Shown piece by piece: positions 1 through 8,176 of a stretch of 64,000 nt of DNA. The DNA is from Verrucomicrobia bacterium CG1_02_43_26 (GTDB lineage: Bacteria > Verrucomicrobiota > Verrucomicrobiia > Opitutales > CG1-02-43-26). The stretch covers positions 124,001 to 188,000 of the forward strand of contig MNWT01000006.1 in NCBI GenBank assembly GCA_001872735.1, written 5' to 3'. Each line of letters opens with the position of its first letter. Position 1 is the first letter of the stretch. Both the position numbers and the translations under genes were made by a program. The notes below the pieces were generated by a model, which worked only from the letters and a program-made list of their open reading frames with translations, was not told the DNA's origin and searched no databases.

Positions 1-1116
1 TGAGCCATTTAATGCTTCTTTAAGCGGAGTGTAAGGCAAATTAAATGCTTCTGCGACTGCTTTATGGGTGATTCGGCCAAAGGCAATATTCACGCCTTTA
101 CTGAGTTCTGGATCTTCCTTTAGGAGCGGAATACCACCATTGGCAATTTTGCTGATATATGACAATGTCACATTTGTCAGCGCAATCGTTGAGGTTATTG
201 GCACAGAGCCCGGCATGTTGGTCACGCAGTAATGAATGACTCCTTCTTCGATAAATACTGGCTTATCGTGCGAAGTCGGGCGTGAGGTTTCGAGCGATCC
301 GCCTTGGTCGATACAGACATCTATAATGACACTGCCTTTTTTCATCGTACGCAACATCTCGCGTGTAATCAATTTAGGTGCTTTTGCTCCTGGGATCAGT
401 ACGCCGCTCACGACCAAATCCGCGTTTTGGATAAGTTCCCGAATGTTGTGTGGGTTTGATGCCATGGTGATCACATTGGCTGGCATAATGTCACTTAGGT
501 AACGCAGGCGCTCCATCGAAATATCAAGTAAGTAAACTTTTGCACCTAGGCCAGCTGCCATTTTCGCGGCGTTTACACCGACAGCGCCCGCTCCTAGCAC
601 AACAACTGTGCCGGGCTCGACTCCAGGAATTCCGCCCAAAAGGAGTCCCCTGCCCTTATTTTCTTTGTGGAGATAAAGTGCTCCGCTTTGTACGGCAAGG
701 CGACCGGCTACTTCACTCATCGGAGTCAATATTGGCAAGCTGCCATTGGCTTTTTCAATGGTTTCATACGCAATTGCAATGCTGTTGCTGTTCTGTATAC
801 CACGGGTCAACTCCTCTGAAGAAGCGAAGTGGAAGAAGGTGAAAACAAGCTGACCATCTCTTATTTGAGCATATTCCTCGGGTAGTGGTTCTTTAACTTT
901 TACGATCATCTCAGCCCGGGCAAAAATTTCTTCAGCCGTTTTTGTGATTTCAGCCCCGGCTTTCTGATACGCATTATCGGAGAAGCCACTTGCTTCGCCT
1001 GCGGATTTTTCTATTAAAATGTGGTGTCCTTGCTCAACCAGCTTTTCTACGCCGGCAGGCACTAAAGCAACTCTATTTTCCAGGGTCTTTATCTCTTTTG
1101 GTACTCCGATGATCAT
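1..1116 (-). CDS. ald: Alanine dehydrogenase (3' end cut by window edge)
   Basis: NAD-dependent alanine dehydrogenase, interconverting L-alanine with pyruvate and ammonia in the cytoplasm. The translated reverse strand begins [20 protein letters not shown], the typical N-terminus of the AlaDH/PNT family with the pyruvate-binding Arg and Lys region. A Rossmann segment ([20 protein letters not shown]) lies about halfway, followed by the family stretch around [15 protein letters not shown]. The frame is open at the window edge after 372 codons, about the normal family length, so only a few C-terminal residues are missing. The start is the ATG whose first base is 1116; no good Shine-Dalgarno is visible. 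It lies downstream of cutA on the same strand but behind a strong terminator, so it probably has its own promoter. Identification is confident. Confidence 0.93.
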   Translation of the reverse strand, partial: MIIGVPKEIKTLENRVALVPAGVEKLVEQGHHILIEKSAGEASGFSDNAYQKAGAEITKTAEEIFARAEMIVKVKEPLPEEYAQIRDGQLVFTFFHFASSEELTRGIQNSNSIAIAYETIEKANGSLPILTPMSEVAGRLAVQSGALYLHKENKGRGLLLGGIPGVEPGTVVVLGAGAVGVNAAKMAAGLGAKVYLLDISMERLRYLSDIMPANVITMASNPHNIRELIQNADLVVSGVLIPGAKAPKLITREMLRTMKKGSVIIDVCIDQGGSLETSRPTSHDKPVFIEEGVIHYCVTNMPGSVPITSTIALTNVTLSYISKIANGGIPLLKEDPELSKGVNIAFGRITHKAVAEAFNLPYTPLKEALNGS

Positions 1117-1144
1117 ACGTTTTTTAATGTTAGTTTGTTCGTAC

Positions 1145-1170
1145 AAAAAAAACAGGCGTACACCTGTTTA
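1145..1170 (-). terminator. Intrinsic terminator after cutA
   Basis: Read on the reverse strand, the sequence forms a 7-bp stem AAACAGG/CCTGTTT around a TGTACG loop and is followed at once by a run of T residues. This is a classical rho-independent terminator placed about 55 bases past the cutA stop and before ald. Confidence 0.85.
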
Positions 1171-1225
1171 AGTATTTAAATATTTATTCTCGAATGTTAC
1201 CCAAAGTAAAGCGAAAAACGGGGCA

Positions 1226-1582
1226 TCACGTACTTTCATAAGTAGAGGTAATGACCCAGTTTAGATAACCCGATGAGACTTTATCGACCTCAATAACAAT
1301 CCACTCAGGAGTATCGTAAGGATGGAGCGATTTTACAAATGCCTCTACCTCAGTAGCTTTCTCGGTGGGGAATTTAAGCATAATGCGATATTCTTCTGCT
1401 GAATTAACTTTTCCTTCCCATCTAAAAATAGAGGTAATTGGGCCGTCTATTTGTACGCAAGCCACCAGGTTTTGATCAATTAGCTGCCGCGCAATAGCCT
1501 CGGCATCCTCTTTTCTCTCGGTTGTTGTAAGGGCTATGCATAAGGTTGACACGGCAACAGGTAGTCGGCTTGATTTTGTCAT
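1226..1582 (-). CDS. cutA: CutA1 family divalent-cation tolerance protein
   Basis: Small trimeric cytoplasmic protein of the CutA1 family, historically linked to divalent metal (copper) tolerance; its biochemical role is unsettled. The 118-residue product has the family hallmarks: an early STLCIALTT strand, the AEAIARQLIDQNLVACVQI helix-strand, the FRWEGKV motif, the EEYRIMLKFPT strand and the ending HPYDTPEWIVIEV with the Y-x-x-P-E motif. A longer frame starts 13 codons upstream at 1621, but the ATG at 1582 has AAGGGA seven bases before it and gives the usual family length, so it is preferred. It diverges from rpoZ, and an intrinsic terminator follows. Confidence 0.9.
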   Translation of the reverse strand: MTKSSRLPVAVSTLCIALTTTERKEDAEAIARQLIDQNLVACVQIDGPITSIFRWEGKVNSAEEYRIMLKFPTEKATEVEAFVKSLHPYDTPEWIVIEVDKVSSGYLNWVITSTYEST

Positions 1583-1604
1583 AAAGATTCCCTTAATTTT
1601 AAGC

Positions 1605-1634
1605 TTGTTTCGGGTGTCCAATCGATTGTATAAT
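1605..1634 (+). promoter_or_regulatory. Sigma-70-type promoter of rpoZ-smpB-trmL
   Basis: TTGTTT (1605-1610), an 18-bp spacer and a perfect TATAAT (1629-1634) lie about 35 bases before the rpoZ start, in the divergent gap with cutA. The match is by eye only. Confidence 0.6.
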
Positions 1635-1669
1635 ATCCAGTTACAATTAAATCAACAGAGGAATTGGTT

Positions 1670-1879
1670 TTGAGAAAAGATTATTTAGAACAAGCAAGTA
1701 AAATTATTAAAGATCCACGCGTGCTTATCAACGTGGTATCACGCCGCGTCAAGCAATTGAAATTTGGAATGAGGCCTTTGGTGGAGTCACTCGAAAAGCT
1801 TGATCCAGAAGATATTGCATTGCGAGAAATTATCGAGGGCAAGCTTTCCTACGAATTCTGGAAGGCACCTGCGCAATAA
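1670..1879 (+). CDS. rpoZ: RNA polymerase omega subunit
   Basis: Omega subunit of RNA polymerase, which helps fold and assemble the beta-prime subunit. The 69-residue product carries the omega signature: VLINVVSRRVKQLKFGMRPLV (an SRRAxQL-like helix) followed by EDIALREIIEGKLSYE, the ALREI-EGK motif conserved in the family. Two in-frame TTG codons are possible starts, at 1664 and 1670. The second is preferred because GAGG (1658-1661) stands eight bases before it, but only two before the first. It is the first gene of a tight cluster with smpB and trmL behind a good promoter. The protein is short but within the range of omega proteins. Confidence 0.85.
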   Translation: MRKDYLEQASKIIKDPRVLINVVSRRVKQLKFGMRPLVESLEKLDPEDIALREIIEGKLSYEFWKAPAQ

Positions 1880-1894
1880 GGGTAGTCTCCAGGG

Positions 1895-2371
1895 GTGGCC
1901 AAAGAAAAAAAAAGTAAAGGCGCTTTTCAAGAGCTTCGTAATAAAAAAGCCTTCCATAATTATATTATTGAAGACAAGTACGAAGCGGGCATCGTCCTTA
2001 CGGGCACAGAGGTAAAATCTATTCGTGCGGGTAAGGCTCAGATCACAGAAGCTTTTGTGCGCGTGGAAAATGGGGACGCTATCCTTTACCACGCGCATAT
2101 TGATGAATACAAGTTCGGAAACGTGAATAATCACAATCCCTTAAGGCCACGCAAGCTTTTACTCCACAAAGCGCAAATCAATAAGCTGCAGTCTGCTATA
2201 GATGCCGGGGGCTGTACAGTTGTCCCCTTAAGGCTCTATTTCAAAGGGGCTTTGGTAAAAGTCGAAATCGCTGTTGGCAAGGGTAAGAAACTTCATGATA
2301 AACGCGATTCTATAAAGAAAAAAGAGGCTTCGCGTGAAGCCGAACGCGCAATGAAGTTTCGTAGAAAATAG
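1895..2371 (+). CDS. smpB: SsrA-binding protein SmpB
   Basis: Binds tmRNA and brings it to stalled ribosomes for trans-translation. The 158-residue sequence has the standard SmpB core: an early NKKAFHNYIIEDKYEAGIVL, then LTGTEVKSIRAGKAQITEAF, the VPLRLYFKGALVKVEIAVGKGKK region and a Lys/Arg-rich tail (KRDSIKKKEASREAERAMK) that becomes helical in the decoding centre. The start is a GTG fifteen bases after the rpoZ stop, which gives the expected N-terminus MAKEKK. No tmRNA gene is present in the window. It lies between rpoZ and trmL and is probably cotranscribed with both. Confidence 0.97.
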   Translation: MAKEKKSKGAFQELRNKKAFHNYIIEDKYEAGIVLTGTEVKSIRAGKAQITEAFVRVENGDAILYHAHIDEYKFGNVNNHNPLRPRKLLLHKAQINKLQSAIDAGGCTVVPLRLYFKGALVKVEIAVGKGKKLHDKRDSIKKKEASREAERAMKFRRK

Positions 2372-2381
2372 GATTATTTTG

Positions 2382-2846
2382 ATGCTCCACATCATCCTTT
2401 ATCAACCACAGATACCTCAAAATACAGGCAATATCGGCAGGTTGTGTGCTATTACAAACGCACGGCTTCACCTCATCCACCCGCTCGGATTTAGTATCTC
2501 TGATCGCCATCTCAAGCGTAGTGGTATGGATTATTGGTATGATCTGGACCTCTATGAACACGAAAACTGGGAAGCTTTTTTAAAGAGTTCGTCTCGCCCG
2601 GAGCGTATCTGGCTTTTCACGACAAAGTCCGAACGTTCTTTTTGGGATGCTTCGTTTCGGGATAATGATGGCCTTTTGTTTGGCAACGAAGGTTCTGGAG
2701 CCCCAGAGGCAGTGCACACTTGTTCGAATATCCATGCGCGCATAAAAATCCCGCACATGAATGCTTCTTTGCGCTCCCTTAATCTCTCCACCAGCGCCGG
2801 TATAGCGACATACGAAGCCCTACGCCAGATTCAACTTCCAGCGTAA
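2382..2846 (+). CDS. trmL: tRNA (cytidine/uridine-34-2'-O)-methyltransferase, SPOUT family
   Basis: Methylates the ribose of the wobble nucleotide of leucine tRNAs using S-adenosylmethionine. The 154-residue protein has the SPOUT trefoil-knot motifs of the TrmL/YibK group: N-terminal ILYQPQIPQNTGNIGRLCAI, central LFGNEGSGAP, and C-terminal IPHMNASLRSLNLSTSAGIATYEALRQ. Codon 1 could be the TTG at 2379, but the following ATG at 2382 gives the family-typical N-terminus. It is the last gene of the rpoZ-smpB-trmL cluster and converges with the next gene; no clear terminator is visible in the 36-base gap. Confidence 0.95.
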   Translation: MLHIILYQPQIPQNTGNIGRLCAITNARLHLIHPLGFSISDRHLKRSGMDYWYDLDLYEHENWEAFLKSSSRPERIWLFTTKSERSFWDASFRDNDGLLFGNEGSGAPEAVHTCSNIHARIKIPHMNASLRSLNLSTSAGIATYEALRQIQLPA

Positions 2847-2882
2847 CTCACTTTTGTGTTCCTGTAATTTTGTGTTGCTGTG

Positions 2883-3359
2883 CTAGTTTTGCGAAACTGC
2901 GTGTTTCTTTTCGTTTAATTTTTCCAGATAAAGCCGTGTCTTTTCCATATTATCTTTTCTTTCATCCCTTAACTCCAAGGCTTTTTTCAACCGGCTGTCT
3001 ATGCGGTCCGCCTTTTTGTTTTTCTTAACTTCATCTGTGAATGCCAATTGATGTCTCTTTTCAATTTGTTTGATCGAGCTCAAGGCGCTCAAACGTGCAT
3101 TTTCCTGTAGATACTGTTCTTTATTGGAAAGTTGTTTTGATGTAGACGTGTTTGTCTTGTTATAACGGTCTATCAACCCAACATATCGATTATACTCTTG
3201 GTCGTTTAGCTTTGATTGAGCATTACTAGCTGGCTTCAGTGTTGTGGCATCTGCGTATAATGTTACCAATCCCACGCCCGAAAATGAACATGCCAATATA
3301 TACACAAGTACAAATGGCATTCTTCTTATTAACGCGCTCATACCTAAATGTACCCCCAT
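2883..3359 (-). CDS. Small exported coiled-coil protein, unknown function
   Basis: Not recognised. The 158-residue product starts with a short basic segment and a hydrophobic stretch (about residues 14-34, MPFVLVYILACSF...) ending near LYADA, which looks like a Sec signal peptide. The rest is strongly charged and helical, rich in Lys, Glu, Gln and Asn, with coiled-coil character toward the C-terminus (ALELRDERKDNMEKTRLYLE). A second ATG at 3341 (MSALIRRM) would also leave an intact signal peptide; neither start has a strong ribosome site. The next gene upstream, also reverse, is another small exported protein. Periplasmic location is inferred from the signal only. Confidence 0.6.
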   Translation of the reverse strand: MGVHLGMSALIRRMPFVLVYILACSFSGVGLVTLYADATTLKPASNAQSKLNDQEYNRYVGLIDRYNKTNTSTSKQLSNKEQYLQENARLSALSSIKQIEKRHQLAFTDEVKKNKKADRIDSRLKKALELRDERKDNMEKTRLYLEKLNEKKHAVSQN

Positions 3360-3374
3360 TTTGGCATGAAATCA

Positions 3375-3400
3375 AATTAGAGTGTAAAATATCTCTAATT
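3375..3400. repeat. 8-bp inverted repeat between two small secreted-protein genes
   Basis: AATTAGAG and CTCTAATT form perfect arms around a 10-base AT-rich spacer just upstream of the 158-residue gene. No T-tract follows on the reverse strand, so it could be an operator or weak hairpin rather than a terminator. Confidence 0.4.
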
Positions 3401-3435
3401 ATTGACAGTGTACTTGGTTATTGCTTTAAAAATGA

Positions 3436-4056
3436 TTAAAGTTTATGAAAAACGTCGATATAGGATCGGGGTGTCAGGGATATGTTAAATACGCCTCCGC
3501 CGGCTTTATTTTTAATGAATTCAATGCTTGCGGTGGCCACCACAATCGCTTTCCCGGAATACAATAGGTAGATTTTCCTGGGGCTCCCTTCTGTAATAAA
3601 TATGGAGTTACGTTCGTACTCGATGGAAAGTTCGGGTTGCGTCTGCTTTTTGCCAGCAGCATACAGGACGTTTACTGTGGTATTAAGGGTTATTTTGTAG
3701 CCTTTTACAGACGTTTCCAAATCCAGCACCGCTTCTACAGGCTTATAGTTGCCTTTTGTATCAGGTGAGAACGTAATATCATGTTGCGTGCCGTTTGCTA
3801 ATTTAACGCTGATATCTATCGATCCTGGCTTCACGTTTTCCAGACCGCGAACTTTTCTGGATATAAAATTAAATGTAAAAAGGTACTTCTCTCCTTTGGG
3901 CTGTGTTGCCTCAACAATGGGTGAAGGGGGAGTAGTCGGTGTTTTTGCGGAAACACTGTTAGATGAGTCTGTCGCAGAGGTGAGTGGAACGAACAGTCCA
4001 CATAGCACGCTGCTAAACATCAAAACATTCCAGCATTTTTGGTAAATTCTCTGCAT
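3436..4056 (-). CDS. Exported protein of unknown function, beta-rich
   Basis: Not recognised. The 206-residue product begins with a signal peptide (hydrophobic core around residues 11-25, ending near LTSATD), then a Ser/Thr/Pro-rich linker (about 30-50: SAKTPTTPPSPIVEATQP). The remaining 150 residues alternate short hydrophobic and polar stretches typical of beta strands (EKYLFTFNFIS, IDISVKLANG, YKITLNTTVNVLY, KIYLLYSGKAIVVATASIEF). No catalytic motif was seen. It lies between the pseudopilin gene and another small exported protein on the same strand, which hints at an envelope role but does not establish one. Confidence 0.6.
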   Translation of the reverse strand: MQRIYQKCWNVLMFSSVLCGLFVPLTSATDSSNSVSAKTPTTPPSPIVEATQPKGEKYLFTFNFISRKVRGLENVKPGSIDISVKLANGTQHDITFSPDTKGNYKPVEAVLDLETSVKGYKITLNTTVNVLYAAGKKQTQPELSIEYERNSIFITEGSPRKIYLLYSGKAIVVATASIEFIKNKAGGGVFNISLTPRSYIDVFHKL

Positions 4057-4134
4057 AGGGATGTTTCAAATATGCATTCGGTTTATTAAAAAAGCAAAAT
4101 CAATCGCCTCTATTTTTTAACGCATAGATTAACT

Positions 4135-4605
4135 TTACTCTTCAATTACCCAGGTATAGCGGTCGCTTTCCGTCTTTATAAATTGGCCGGTACTCAAATT
4201 GCCGTCATCGATATCAGCATCAATTTCTTTCATTTGTGCGTCATCTCGATTGGGTGTCTTAACACTAAGGCCGGCTGTTACTCCAAAGGCGCCGTTTTCC
4301 CAATCCCATGTTCCGTCGATTGCACATTTGTCCGAGAAATTAAATCCTTTTGGCAGATAGTTGGCCATGCCTGCCGGTGTTTGTCCTCGGCTCACATCAG
4401 CAGGATGCTCTCCATTTTCAAGCGCGTAAATTTGGAATGCATTACTGACCAAGCGCAAATCATTCATGAAGCGCTTGTTTTGGGACGTTTCGCGCAGTTT
4501 CTTGAAGGTCGGAATTGCAATGGAGGCCATAACGCCTATAATCACAACAACCAACATTATCTCTAGCAAGGTAAACCCCCTTCTAGATCTTATTCGGCGA
4601 TTCAT
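4135..4605 (-). CDS. Type IV pilin-like / type II secretion pseudopilin
   Basis: Structural subunit of a pseudopilus or pilus. The 156-residue product has a class III leader, MNRRIRSRRG, followed by FTLLEIMLVVVIIGVMASIA. Cleavage after Gly10 by prepilin peptidase would give a mature protein with Phe1 and the essential Glu5. The hydrophobic helix is about 21 residues and the globular part contains the KRFMNDLRLVSNAFQIYALENGEHP region typical of GspG/PilE-like pseudopilins. An in-frame ATG at 4647 would add 14 residues before the leader and spoil its short basic form, so 4605 is preferred. The secretin and PilM/N/O-like genes lie 45 kb away in this window. Confidence 0.85.
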   Translation of the reverse strand: MNRRIRSRRGFTLLEIMLVVVIIGVMASIAIPTFKKLRETSQNKRFMNDLRLVSNAFQIYALENGEHPADVSRGQTPAGMANYLPKGFNFSDKCAIDGTWDWENGAFGVTAGLSVKTPNRDDAQMKEIDADIDDGNLSTGQFIKTESDRYTWVIEE

Positions 4606-4692
4606 GTTTGTATTATAGAATATTAGGGTATTATACTCCCTATACACAACTTACTACGGCTTTTTTCATTTTACAACCTTTTCTGTAAGAAT

Positions 4693-5553
4693 CTAACTAT
4701 GAGGGTCTAATGCGCTTCTTAAGGCATCGCCTATATAGTTTAATGAAAATAGGGTAATCGAAAAAAATAGGCTTGGGAAGATCAGCAGCCAGGGTTGTGT
4801 TTGCATGGCATTGGCTCCTTCTTTAATCAAATCACCCCAGGATGTCATCGGGGCTTGTATGCCTAGCCCTAGGAAGCTGATGAAGGATTCCATCAACATG
4901 ACATTTGGAATCGTCAATGTAATGCAGATAATAATAGGGGTCATCGCATTCGGAATCATATGTTTCCATATGATCTTGAGGGGCTTTTGCCCCAATATTT
5001 GAGAGGCTTCTACAAAACTTTGTTGTCTTAAGTTCAGTACCTGACCTCGCACGATGCGGGACATCGTTAGCCATTCCACTGCTCCAATAGCGCATAATAA
5101 GGGGAATAGGCCTCGGCCTAAAAAAACCATCAGTAAAATGACAAAAACGGTATAGGGTAGAGAGTAAATAATTTCAACAATTCGCATTAACAGTCGATCA
5201 ATCCTGCCCCCTGCCCAGCCCGAGATCGCGCCATAAGTCACGCCTATTGTTAACGAAACAAAGGTAGCGGAAATGCCCACTAAAAAGGAAATTCTCCCGC
5301 CGTATAGAATTCTGGCAAACAAATCTCGGCCTAAAATATCAGTCCCTAGCCAGTGTTCCGCAGAGGGGCCTTCTCCTGCAATGGCTAGATTTTGCTGATC
5401 ATAGGTATGATGCGTGAAAAAAGGTGCCAAAAAACATAAACCTCCAATAATGACTAGGCAACACACACCAAATACGCCCATCTTGTGCTCGAGAAATTTC
5501 CTGGTCACACTTTGGTTTATGTCGCCTATGCTGCTATTATTTGGCGGACTCAT
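4693..5553 (-). CDS. Peptide/nickel-type ABC transporter permease (OppC/DppC family)
   Basis: Inner-membrane permease subunit of an oligopeptide-type ABC importer. The 286-residue protein has the cytoplasmic N-terminal segment and first membrane helix of DppC-type permeases (KMGVFGVCCLVIIGGLCFLA), a periplasmic part with EHWLGTDILGRDLFARILYG (the conserved LGTD-GRD motif), and the EAA-like loop VEASQILGQKPLKIIWKHM that contacts the ATPase. Its start overlaps the stop of the OppB-type gene by four bases (ATGA), so they are translationally coupled. No substrate-binding protein or ATPase gene lies in the window, so the rest of the transporter must be elsewhere; the substrate cannot be read from sequence. 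Confidence 0.93.
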   Translation of the reverse strand: MSPPNNSSIGDINQSVTRKFLEHKMGVFGVCCLVIIGGLCFLAPFFTHHTYDQQNLAIAGEGPSAEHWLGTDILGRDLFARILYGGRISFLVGISATFVSLTIGVTYGAISGWAGGRIDRLLMRIVEIIYSLPYTVFVILLMVFLGRGLFPLLCAIGAVEWLTMSRIVRGQVLNLRQQSFVEASQILGQKPLKIIWKHMIPNAMTPIIICITLTIPNVMLMESFISFLGLGIQAPMTSWGDLIKEGANAMQTQPWLLIFPSLFFSITLFSLNYIGDALRSALDPHS

Positions 5554-6470
5554 GAAAACGATTGCTTTGGGTTTAATAGCACCAATACGATATCTGTTAA
5601 CAGGTTAAACACAACAATCAGGGCAGCAAAGCAGATCACGGTTCCTAGCACGAGAGTATAGTCTCGGTTAAACGCAGCCATGACAAAAAAACGGCCTATG
5701 CCGGGTATGTGAAAGATCGTTTCCACAACAAATGATCCGCTTATCACGCCTGCTAGTGCGGGTCCTAGATAAGATATTACGGGGTTGAGTCCATTGCGTA
5801 AGGCGTGCGCCAGAACAACTCTTTTCTCTGAAAGGCCTTTGGCGCGAGCCGTTCTAATAAAACCTTGGTTCATGACTTCCAGCATGCTTCCGCGCGTCAG
5901 TCGTGATATATAAGCTAGGTAAAACATCCCTAATGTTATGACGGGAAAAATCTTATCCGGAAAAGTATCCCAGCCCGATGCATTTACCCAACCCAATGTC
6001 AGGCCGAAGATTAAAATAAATAGGGGCCCAATCACAAAATTAGGTAAGCAAATACCGGCAAGGGATGCCCCCATTAACGTATAGTCTCTAGTCGAATTAG
6101 GCTTTAAGGACGATATCACGCCGACAAATACCCCGCCCACAACTGCAAATACAATAGAATAAAAGCCAAGTTCAAAGGATACCGGTAATTTGTCCAAAAT
6201 CAATTCATTCACCGTCCAGCCGGGATACTTGAATGAAGGGCCCAAATCCCAGTGAAAGACAACGTTATCGAGGTAACGGAAATACTGAGTGTACAAGGGC
6301 TCGCTTAACCCATAAAATGTTTCCAAGGCAGCTTGCGTTTCGGGAGGAAGGCTTTTTTCTTCATCAAAGGGCCCTCCTGGCGCTACTCTTACCATGATAA
6401 ACGATAAGGTGACTACTATCCATAACAATGGAATCGCCTCAAAAAAGCGTCTTGCGACATATGTTAGCAC
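5550..6470 (-). CDS. Peptide/nickel-type ABC transporter permease (OppB/DppB family)
   Basis: Partner permease of the OppC-type protein, forming the transmembrane channel. The 306-residue sequence shows the family N-terminus (YVARRFFEAIPLLWIVVTLSFIMVRVAPGGPFD), six predicted membrane segments, and the EAA-type loop FIRTARAKGLSEKRVVLAHALRN. The last part, SGSFVVETIFHIPGIGRFFV, is the well-conserved OppB/DppB motif. It starts six bases after the stop of the STAS gene, which is read first on the same strand, so all three may be cotranscribed. Substrate class (peptide, nickel, other) is undetermined. Confidence 0.93.
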   Translation of the reverse strand: MLTYVARRFFEAIPLLWIVVTLSFIMVRVAPGGPFDEEKSLPPETQAALETFYGLSEPLYTQYFRYLDNVVFHWDLGPSFKYPGWTVNELILDKLPVSFELGFYSIVFAVVGGVFVGVISSLKPNSTRDYTLMGASLAGICLPNFVIGPLFILIFGLTLGWVNASGWDTFPDKIFPVITLGMFYLAYISRLTRGSMLEVMNQGFIRTARAKGLSEKRVVLAHALRNGLNPVISYLGPALAGVISGSFVVETIFHIPGIGRFFVMAAFNRDYTLVLGTVICFAALIVVFNLLTDIVLVLLNPKQSFS

Positions 6471-6476
6471 TCTGTA

Positions 6477-6824
6477 CTAAATATTTGATTTATCCAAATT
6501 CTCTAGCGCTTCCTCTAAAGTATCAAAAATAGGAAAAATACTGGTAAAGCCTGATATATCAAACACTTGCTTCACGTTTGGGTTAAGCATGCAAAGACCA
6601 ATCTTACCATTGTTTAACTTCAACGTTTTAGCTGTTGTTAATAATACTCTTAAACCAGCACTGCTAATGTAGTCTAGCCCGGCACACTGAACAATGATTT
6701 TTAAATCAGGTTTCTGTGTCAGGGTTTGAAAAACGGCCTCCAGCTCAGACGCTGTATTAGCATCTAATCGCCCAATAAGACTTATTATTTCATAGCCGTT
6801 TTGTTGCTCTTGATTAATTTCCAC
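6477..6824 (-). CDS. STAS-domain anti-sigma factor antagonist
   Basis: Single-domain STAS protein of the SpoIIAA/RsbV group; such proteins bind an anti-sigma kinase and are switched off by serine phosphorylation. The 115-residue product covers one STAS fold: LIGRLDANTASELEAVF at the N-terminus, then CAGLDYISSAGLRVLLTTAK with Ser54-Ser55 at the canonical phosphorylation loop, and the C-terminal half KIGLCMLNPNVKQVFDISGF. No kinase, phosphatase or sigma factor gene is adjacent, so the partner is elsewhere. It is six bases before the OppB-type gene on the same strand. Confidence 0.9.
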   Translation of the reverse strand: MEINQEQQNGYEIISLIGRLDANTASELEAVFQTLTQKPDLKIIVQCAGLDYISSAGLRVLLTTAKTLKLNNGKIGLCMLNPNVKQVFDISGFTSIFPIFDTLEEALENLDKSNI

Positions 6825-6939
6825 AATAATGTCCTCTTTTTAGTTTAGTTGGGTCAGATGATTACTTACTTATGATAAGGCTACTTCTTTTCATCTTTCA
6901 AGTTAAAATTGTTTTTAAGGGGGAGCCTATCCTTAAGGC

Positions 6940-8004
6940 TTACGGCTCAAAGTGATCGTAATTGCGTTGCGGCTGGGTTGGCTTTTTCTTGTATCGATTA
7001 CGTAAGGATGAGCGTTTAACAGGCTTTTTCTCCTCAACTGGTTCTATAATAGGTGCAATAGGCGGCATAGGCGCTTCTTCTATCACTTTGGCTTCTGGCT
7101 TAGGTCTACGAGGGGCTTGTTTTTTCTTTGGCCTTTCTGCTAAACTTTCCTTTTGTGGCGGTCTCTTTTGCCTGGAGGGCCTTGGAGTCATCGATTCTTT
7201 ACCAGATTCTTTTTTTCGTATTGGAGATTTTTTTGCCTGTGGTGTCGGAATCAATGTTTCGTGTTGTGGAATATTATCTTCCGGGGGCAATTGAATATTG
7301 CTGTACTCATTGATTCTGTTTTCCATCTTGGGCAAACTCTCGAGTTCTTCAGTCGCTTGAGGTCGAATCTCCATATGCGTGATAACGTTTCCTTCTCCAT
7401 AGCGAATAAGGCGTTCAACAGCATCGGCTACGAGCTCAGGATTTATAATGCTCTGAGGGGAGTTATACGGATTAATGGGTTTTGAGGATTTAACTAAATT
7501 TCTATAAGGGTAAAGGGTGGTTACTTTAATACCGGTGTTGCGTGTTTCGTCAAACAGGGTCTCTGAAAAGGCTTTTAATCCACTGGAACAGGCCATGCTC
7601 GTGGGGTCTTGCTCAGGCCAACATAGGTTAATGATATAGCCTCGTTGCTGTTTAAGCGAGGATAGAGCCAGCTTTACGACGAGCATGGGGGCTAGTAATT
7701 GTGTATGGACGTGTTTAACCAGATGCTCAGGGGAATCTTCACTGTCAGCTTTAGATTCAGGTGTTTGCGCAGCATGGATAAACGTATGGATCGCTTGCCC
7801 TGCGTTTAAAATTTCAAGTGTAGCGCTTTCTATTGCTTTGGGGTCAGTCAAATCCACTTGTTTGGGGATAAAATCTTTATGCGAGAATCCCAATGATTGT
7901 GAGGATCCGGAAAAAGCGTATACGCGAAAGCCCAGCATGATCAGTTTTCGGCCAATGCTTTGTCCTATAATATTATCTGCGCCGGTTATTAATGCGACAT
8001 CCAT
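6940..8004 (-). CDS. Degenerate short-chain dehydrogenase fused to a basic Pro/Lys-rich tail
   Basis: The first 230 or so residues have the short-chain dehydrogenase/reductase Rossmann layout: VALITGADNIIGQSIGRKLI at the N-terminus, a DLTDP segment, and a FIHAAQ strand where NAG is usual. The catalytic residues are not kept: the Ser-containing strand reads IINLCW, and in ACSSGLKAF the position four before Lys144 is Ser, not Tyr. The glycine motif also has Ile in place of one Gly. Residues from about 235 to 354 form a low-complexity tail rich in Pro, Lys, Arg and Glu (runs such as RPKKKQAPRRPKPEAK), probably disordered. I infer a non-catalytic or scaffold role; the true function is unknown. 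Confidence 0.75.
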   Translation of the reverse strand: MDVALITGADNIIGQSIGRKLIMLGFRVYAFSGSSQSLGFSHKDFIPKQVDLTDPKAIESATLEILNAGQAIHTFIHAAQTPESKADSEDSPEHLVKHVHTQLLAPMLVVKLALSSLKQQRGYIINLCWPEQDPTSMACSSGLKAFSETLFDETRNTGIKVTTLYPYRNLVKSSKPINPYNSPQSIINPELVADAVERLIRYGEGNVITHMEIRPQATEELESLPKMENRINEYSNIQLPPEDNIPQHETLIPTPQAKKSPIRKKESGKESMTPRPSRQKRPPQKESLAERPKKKQAPRRPKPEAKVIEEAPMPPIAPIIEPVEEKKPVKRSSLRNRYKKKPTQPQRNYDHFEP

Positions 8005-8144
8005 ATATGTTCTTTAACTCTAATTTAGGACGACAGTGTAGGGGGAATATCTTTAAAATGCAAGGGGCGATCTTGTTTCGGTTCTTTATCTTGCTTTTAT
8101 TTTCAGTGTTTGCAATTTTATCATATAGTGTCTTAAGATACTGT

Positions 8145-8170
8145 TTTACCCAAAACCACTTTACCCAAAA
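8145..8170 (+). repeat. Direct repeat TTTACCCAAAA upstream of AsmA-like gene
   Basis: The 11-base word TTTACCCAAAA occurs twice with a 15-base period (8145-8155 and 8160-8170), ending seven bases before the ATG of the AsmA-like gene. A possible promoter, TTGCAA with an 18-bp spacer and TAAGAT, lies just upstream, which would put the repeat in the leader. Confidence 0.5.
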
Positions 8171-8176
8171 TTATTT

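Noticed and set aside
6896-6940. Possible terminator after the SDR-like gene
   Set aside because: Only a 5-bp stem (AGCCT/AGGCT) without an adjacent T-run on the reverse strand.
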